From positions 1,746,001 to 1,810,000 of the forward strand of contig NC_134649.1 of assembly GCF_030463565.1 (NCBI RefSeq): a DNA stretch of 64,000 nt, in the 5' to 3' direction. The notes under the pieces were generated by a model. It had not been told where the DNA came from, ran no database searches, and worked only from the letters and a program-made list of their open reading frames with translations. A program made the translations under genes and the position numbers. This document shows, in pieces, positions 62,301 through 64,000 of the stretch (within the stretch, counting starts at the first letter, position 1; each line of letters starts with the position of its first letter). This stretch comes from Pelecanus crispus. Taxonomy: Eukaryota > Chordata > Aves > Pelecaniformes > Pelecanidae.

Positions 62301-63284
62301 CACCATCCCTGCACCCAGAGTGGCATTATTCCTGCACCCATCCCAGCACCATCCTTGCATCCAGTGTGGCACCATCCCTGCACCCATCCCAGCGCCTGTC
62401 CCTGCATCCGAGCCCTGCACCATCCCTGCACCCATCCCAGCGCCTGTCCCTGCATCCGAGCCCTGCACCATCCCTGCACCCATCCCAGCGCCTGTCCCTG
62501 CATCCGAGCCCTGCACCATCCCTGCGCCCATCCCAACACCATCCTTGCACCCACCCTAGCACCTATCCCTGCATCCAAGACCAGCACCCAGCTTGGCACC
62601 ATCCCTGCACCCATCCCTGCATCCGAGCCCTGCATCCAGTGTGGTGTCATCCCTGCACCCATCCCAGCACCATCCCTGCACCCAGAGTGGCATTATTCCT
62701 GCACCCATCCCTGCATCCAAGCCTTGCACCCATCCCAGCACCATCCCTGCACCCATCCCAGCGCCCATCCCTGCACCAGAGCCCTGCACCATCCCTGCGC
62801 CCATCCCAACACCATCCGTGCACCCACCCTAGCACCTATCCCTGCCTCCAAGCCCAGCACCCCGCTTGGCACCATCCCTGCACCCAGCTTGGCACCATTG
62901 GGCGCCTGAGTCGCTCCCAGCGCTGGCCAAGCACCTCGTGGCCTGGGTGCCCCACGAGAGCCGCAAGGAGAGCGCAAATCCCACGCTTCTTGCTCCACGC
63001 GGGAGGAAAAAGGCGCTGGCAAGGGAAGCTGCAGCCCCGCGGGGCTGCCGGAGGGACGCGCCAACGCAGCTACCTGATGGTCAGGTTCTCCATGACCTCC
63101 GGGAAACCCTCCAGCTCCTCCCTGAGCTCCTCGAAGGTGATGGAGCCGCTGCGGTCCTTGTCGGCAGCCTCGAAAAGCGCCAGGGTGAGGTCTCCCAGCC
63201 GCTCCTCGGGCAGGGCGATCGCGCTCTCCCGCAGGCACCAGCGCAGCACCACGCGCAGCTCGGCCGGGTCGATGGAGCCGCTGC
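53238..63284 (-). CDS. NOX5: NADPH oxidase 5, 3' part of gene (13 exons, 5' end beyond window)
   Basis: Calcium-activated transmembrane oxidase that moves electrons from cytosolic NADPH through FAD and two haems to oxygen, making superoxide. Exons (minus strand, 5' to 3'): 63284-63074, 61322-61088, 60630-60477, 59576-59401, 59064-58882, 58160-58028, 57526-57384, 55988-55944, 55630-55506, 54313-54229, 54045-53946, 53788-53622, 53369-53238. Every junction has AG/GT and the codon phases fit, giving 628 complete codons and a TAA stop. Seen in order: EF-hand loop [20 protein letters not shown], haem histidines in HQLVGY/VHTGAH and WTHLSY/LILHG, FAD motif [17 protein letters not shown], glycine-rich [13 protein letters not shown] and a C-terminal aromatic end. 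The EF-hand module separates NOX5 from NOX1-4 and DUOX. The N-terminal EF-hands and start codon are outside the window. No frameshift or internal stop is seen, so the gene looks functional. Confidence 0.96.
53622..53788 (-). CDS. NOX5: NOX5 exon: [12 protein letters not shown] segment
   Basis: The exon is 167 bp, acceptor ACGCCCAG, donor AGCAAG/GTGAGG. It encodes [38 protein letters not shown] and [27 protein letters not shown] forms part of the NADPH pocket in NOX enzymes. Confidence 0.96.
53946..54045 (-). CDS. NOX5: NOX5 exon: NADPH domain, FIWINRDQ segment
   Basis: The exon is 100 bp, acceptor CTTCCAG, donor CGGGAG/GTGAGC. It encodes [20 protein letters not shown] and [13 protein letters not shown]. 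The FIWINRDQ and FEWF segments are strongly conserved in NOX5. The last base starts a glycine codon completed in the next exon. Confidence 0.95.
54229..54313 (-). CDS. NOX5: NOX5 exon: CPSC segment of NADPH domain
   Basis: The exon is 85 bp, acceptor GTGCAG, donor AGGAAG/GTAGGA. It encodes [20 protein letters not shown] and DEEMMLRK. The basic run followed by CPSC is typical of NOX5. The intron upstream, 54314-55505, carries a CR1 insertion. Confidence 0.93.
54499..55294 (+). mobile_element. CR1 LINE, 5'-truncated, in NOX5 intron
   Basis: The plus strand encodes the C-terminal part of CR1 reverse-transcriptase ORF2 ([69 protein letters not shown]), broken by a frameshift. The 3' UTR contains two successive CR1 tails, the first ending near 55130 and the second, GGTCTTTTCCAACCTAAACG plus GATTCTATGAT, ending at 55294. 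The insert is antisense to NOX5. The copy is inactive. Confidence 0.92.
55506..55630 (-). CDS. NOX5: NOX5 exon: NADPH-binding glycine-rich loop
   Basis: The exon is 125 bp, acceptor TCTCCTAG, donor TACAG/GTTGGT. It encodes [34 protein letters not shown] and [16 protein letters not shown] is the pyrophosphate-binding loop of the NADPH lobe. An alternative GT five bases earlier would shorten the protein relative to the family, so the CAG/GTTGGT donor is preferred. Confidence 0.96.
55944..55988 (-). CDS. NOX5: NOX5 micro-exon (15 codons)
   Basis: The exon is 45 bp, phase 0 at both ends, acceptor ACCTCGCAG, donor GTCAAG/GTGAGG. It encodes [15 protein letters not shown], whose last five residues match the position of FCNIK in other NOX5 proteins just before CYIDGPYG. 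Its length is a multiple of three, so skipping would keep the frame. Confidence 0.85.
57384..57526 (-). CDS. NOX5: NOX5 exon: dehydrogenase domain, basic serine-rich segment
   Basis: The exon is 143 bp, acceptor ATCCCGCAG, donor GTGCAG/GTTGGT. It encodes [20 protein letters not shown] followed by a serine- and basic-rich stretch ([17 protein letters not shown]). In mammalian NOX5 the equivalent variable segment carries phosphorylation and regulatory sites, so phospho-regulation here is inference. Translation past the donor soon loses homology, supporting this end. Confidence 0.92.
58028..58160 (-). CDS. NOX5: NOX5 exon: FAD-binding domain
   Basis: The exon is 133 bp, acceptor TCCTCCAG, donor CAAG/GTGATT. 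It encodes [32 protein letters not shown] and [18 protein letters not shown] is the FAD-binding motif of the ferredoxin-reductase fold shared by NOX enzymes, and HYKPGDY is a conserved strand-loop before it. Confidence 0.96.
58882..59064 (-). CDS. NOX5: NOX5 exon: TM5-TM6 and entry to dehydrogenase domain
   Basis: The exon is 183 bp (61 codons, phase 0 at both ends), acceptor CCCGCAG. It encodes [19 protein letters not shown], with the TM5 haem histidines 13 residues apart, then [14 protein letters not shown]6 ([13 protein letters not shown]) and VEVNLLPSK. The donor is GTCTGC, a weak match to the vertebrate consensus, but the reading frame joins cleanly to VTHLVIERP in the next exon. Confidence 0.94.
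59401..59576 (-). CDS. NOX5: NOX5 exon: loop and TM4
   Basis: The exon is 176 bp, acceptor GTGCCCAG, donor TTCGAG/GTGGGT. It encodes an extracellular loop ([15 protein letters not shown]), TM4 ([16 protein letters not shown]) and the junction sequence RRSGHFE just before TM5. The loop is the least conserved part of the protein in this window. Confidence 0.93.
60040..60275. repeat. C-rich tandem repeat in NOX5 intron
   Basis: Repeated CCCCGGGACATCTGCATCCC and GGGACATGTGCACCCC-like units with variable C runs, roughly 20-35 bp each. It lies in the intron between the TM3 and TM4 exons. Unit lengths are irregular. Confidence 0.85.
60477..60630 (-). CDS. NOX5: NOX5 exon: TM2 end and TM3 with haem ligands
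   Basis: The exon is 154 bp, acceptor CCCCGAG, donor TTCA/GTAAGT. It encodes [14 protein letters not shown], then [20 protein letters not shown] and [11 protein letters not shown]. The two histidines of TM3 (in HQLVGY and VHTG) are 14 residues apart, as expected for the paired haem ligands of the NOX family. The last base starts a serine codon finished by the next exon. Confidence 0.95.
60870..60938 (+). mobile_element. CR1 LINE tail fragment in NOX5 intron
   Basis: TAGGTTAATGGTTGGACTTG, TAAAGGTCTTTTCCAACC and a degenerate GATTTGATAATTCT terminus. Only the last 70 bases of a CR1 are left, between the exons ending at 61088 and starting at 60630. Confidence 0.85.
61088..61322 (-). CDS. NOX5: NOX5 exon: linker, TM1 and start of TM2
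   Basis: The exon is 235 bp, acceptor GCTCCCAG, donor GCA/GTGAGT. The first base completes a serine codon. It encodes a basic proline-rich linker, the NOX5 signature [10 protein letters not shown], a hydrophobic TM1 ([18 protein letters not shown]) and [14 protein letters not shown], where TM2 starts. The long minisatellite lies in the intron just upstream of this exon. Confidence 0.95.
61385..62900. repeat. Hierarchical minisatellite in NOX5 intron
   Basis: Built from short CCATCCCTGCAC-like units of about 9-12 bp arranged in longer arrays. Large units start at GCTTGGCACCATCCCTGCAC, at 61737, 62140 and 62591. The first two large units are 403 and 451 bp and differ by one extra 48-bp subunit; the third is shorter (273 bp, next marker at 62864). 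The array fills most of the intron between 61323 and 63073. Open frames of up to 576 codons here are repeat artefacts. Confidence 0.95.
63074..63284 (-). CDS. NOX5: NOX5 exon: EF-hand pair
   Basis: The exon is 211 bp, entered after CGACGCAG and left at ATCAG/GTAGCT. It starts two bases into a glycine codon and encodes the second half of one EF-hand loop ([10 protein letters not shown]), the linker [12 protein letters not shown], and a complete canonical loop [12 protein letters not shown] with calcium ligands at positions 1, 3, 5, 9 and 12. It ends PEVMENLTI. In NOX5 these EF-hands sense cytosolic calcium and activate the dehydrogenase lobe. Positions 1-4 of the first loop must come from an exon to the right of the window. 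Confidence 0.95.
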
Positions 63285-64000
63285 CTGCGTCGGGCGAGCG
63301 GGCGCCGCGGCGGCTCAGAGCGGGGACCCCGATCCACCGTAGCGCCCTGACAACCCCCTGGTTTTACCTTCGTCTTGCACCTTTAACGCAGAAATCGCCT
63401 CCCTTCCTTGCACGCAGGCTCTTTGGGAGCAAACCATGCCCAGCCAGAGCAGGACCATGCCATGGCTGATAAATCAGCACACTCGTGGATTTTTTTTTTT
63501 TTTTTTTTTTAAAAAGTGACTTAACGGGCGGTTTACCTGCAGCAGCCGCGTTGTCGTTCGGCGGGCAGAGCTCAGTGCCAGCAAAGCGACGCAGACACGC
63601 TTACCTGGCAGCCAGGCACAGGAGCAAACCAGACAGGCAAGAGGCTCAGCTCCCAGTTTTTTTGGCCAGCATTTTATGCCCAAGCAGGTCAGAGCAGGAA
63701 AAGCAGCTCAAGAAGAGCTTTGCTTTTGTTATTTCCAGCTTTCCCAGCCGATGGAGGAAGAAGAGAGCATGCTGGGATTCACAAATATCAACGGGATTGG
63801 GAGTTGGTGTTTGAGGGGAGCGGAGACGGCTCCTCTCCGCGGCCGAGGGTGAAAGCGCTTTGTGGGAAATCCTGATGCGCGGCTGGTTTAATTGCTGGCT
63901 TTCAGACGGGTTTTTGATGCTTTTGTCACAGGACGAAGGCAGCGGCGTTGTGCCAGATTGACGCTTACCTTTAACGAAGAGCCAGCAGCGAAGACCAACC
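63285..64000. other. NOX5: NOX5 upstream intron, no exon recognised
   Basis: The acceptor at 63285-63286 requires an upstream exon ending in phase 1 and supplying an EF-hand start (D-x-D). None is found in these 716 bases, which contain a T24 run near 63489 and unique sequence. The N-terminal exons are therefore to the right of the window. Confidence 0.7.

Noticed and set aside
61537..63469. Very long plus-strand open frames (up to 576 codons) rich in His, Pro, Ser and Ala
   Set aside because: They cover the minisatellite, whose period keeps several frames open on both strands, and run antisense over a NOX5 exon.
63970..64000. Possible upstream NOX5 exon end (AAAG/GTAAGC on the minus strand, phase compatible)
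   Set aside because: The residues before the donor lack the D-x-D start of an EF-hand loop that must precede [10 protein letters not shown].
1..64000. CRISPR arrays, tRNA or rRNA genes
   Set aside because: No spaced direct repeats with unique spacers and no cloverleaf or rRNA core were found; the tandem arrays are minisatellites.

Overview
The window reads as nuclear DNA of a bird. The evidence is several CR1 LINE fragments of avian type, three solo LTRs of an avian ERVL-like family with 5-bp target-site duplications, compact GC-rich genic DNA with CpG-rich patches, and a vertebrate gene with small introns. There are no prokaryotic operons, CRISPR arrays or phage genes, and nearly all long open frames are by-products of GC-rich or tandemly repeated DNA. 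The species cannot be named from sequence alone.

The one gene supported by protein-level evidence is NOX5, the calcium-activated NADPH oxidase. It lies on the minus strand between 63284 and 53238. Thirteen consecutive exons can be placed with matching splice phases. They run from the middle of an EF-hand, through the last EF-hand, six transmembrane segments with four haem histidines, and the FAD and NADPH lobes, to the stop codon. This gives 628 complete codons before the stop. The earlier EF-hand exons, the start codon and the promoter lie beyond the right edge. The introns hold a large hierarchical minisatellite (61.38-62.90 kb), a second C-rich tandem repeat (60.04-60.28 kb), a CR1 copy (54.50-55.29 kb) and a CR1 tail (60.87-60.94 kb).

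A strong CpG island at about 42.35-43.30 kb has CCAAT boxes, GC boxes and two minus-strand splice-donor candidates, each preceded by a copy of the same 21-bp sequence. In other vertebrates the gene downstream of NOX5, in the same orientation, is GLCE (heparan sulfate glucuronyl C5-epimerase), which has non-coding 5' exons and very long first introns. My inference is that the island is the GLCE promoter and that 1-42.3 kb is its 5' intronic DNA. No GLCE coding exon is visible, so this rests on synteny only.

The region from 1 to 42 kb contains no recognisable coding exon. It holds CR1 tails (2.6, 5.1-5.5, 5.8-6.1 and 11.0-11.3 kb), two solo LTRs (8.26-8.82 and 21.52-22.07 kb), a near-perfect 44-bp-arm hairpin (16.97-17.09 kb), a 106-bp tandem duplication (30.7-30.9 kb) and a 45-bp minisatellite just outside the island (41.5-41.8 kb). 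The GLCE-NOX5 intergenic segment (44-52.5 kb) is GC-rich. It contains abrupt AT-rich islands full of homeodomain-like TAAT motifs (47.70-48.08, 48.58-48.74 and 49.80-49.93 kb), which look like conserved enhancer candidates, and an ancient-looking imperfect hairpin with a perfect CRE (46.69-46.74 kb).

I found no convincing new molecular system. The most unusual items are the higher-order minisatellite inside NOX5, the duplicated first-exon module in the CpG island, the long hairpin at 17 kb and the AT-rich islands.
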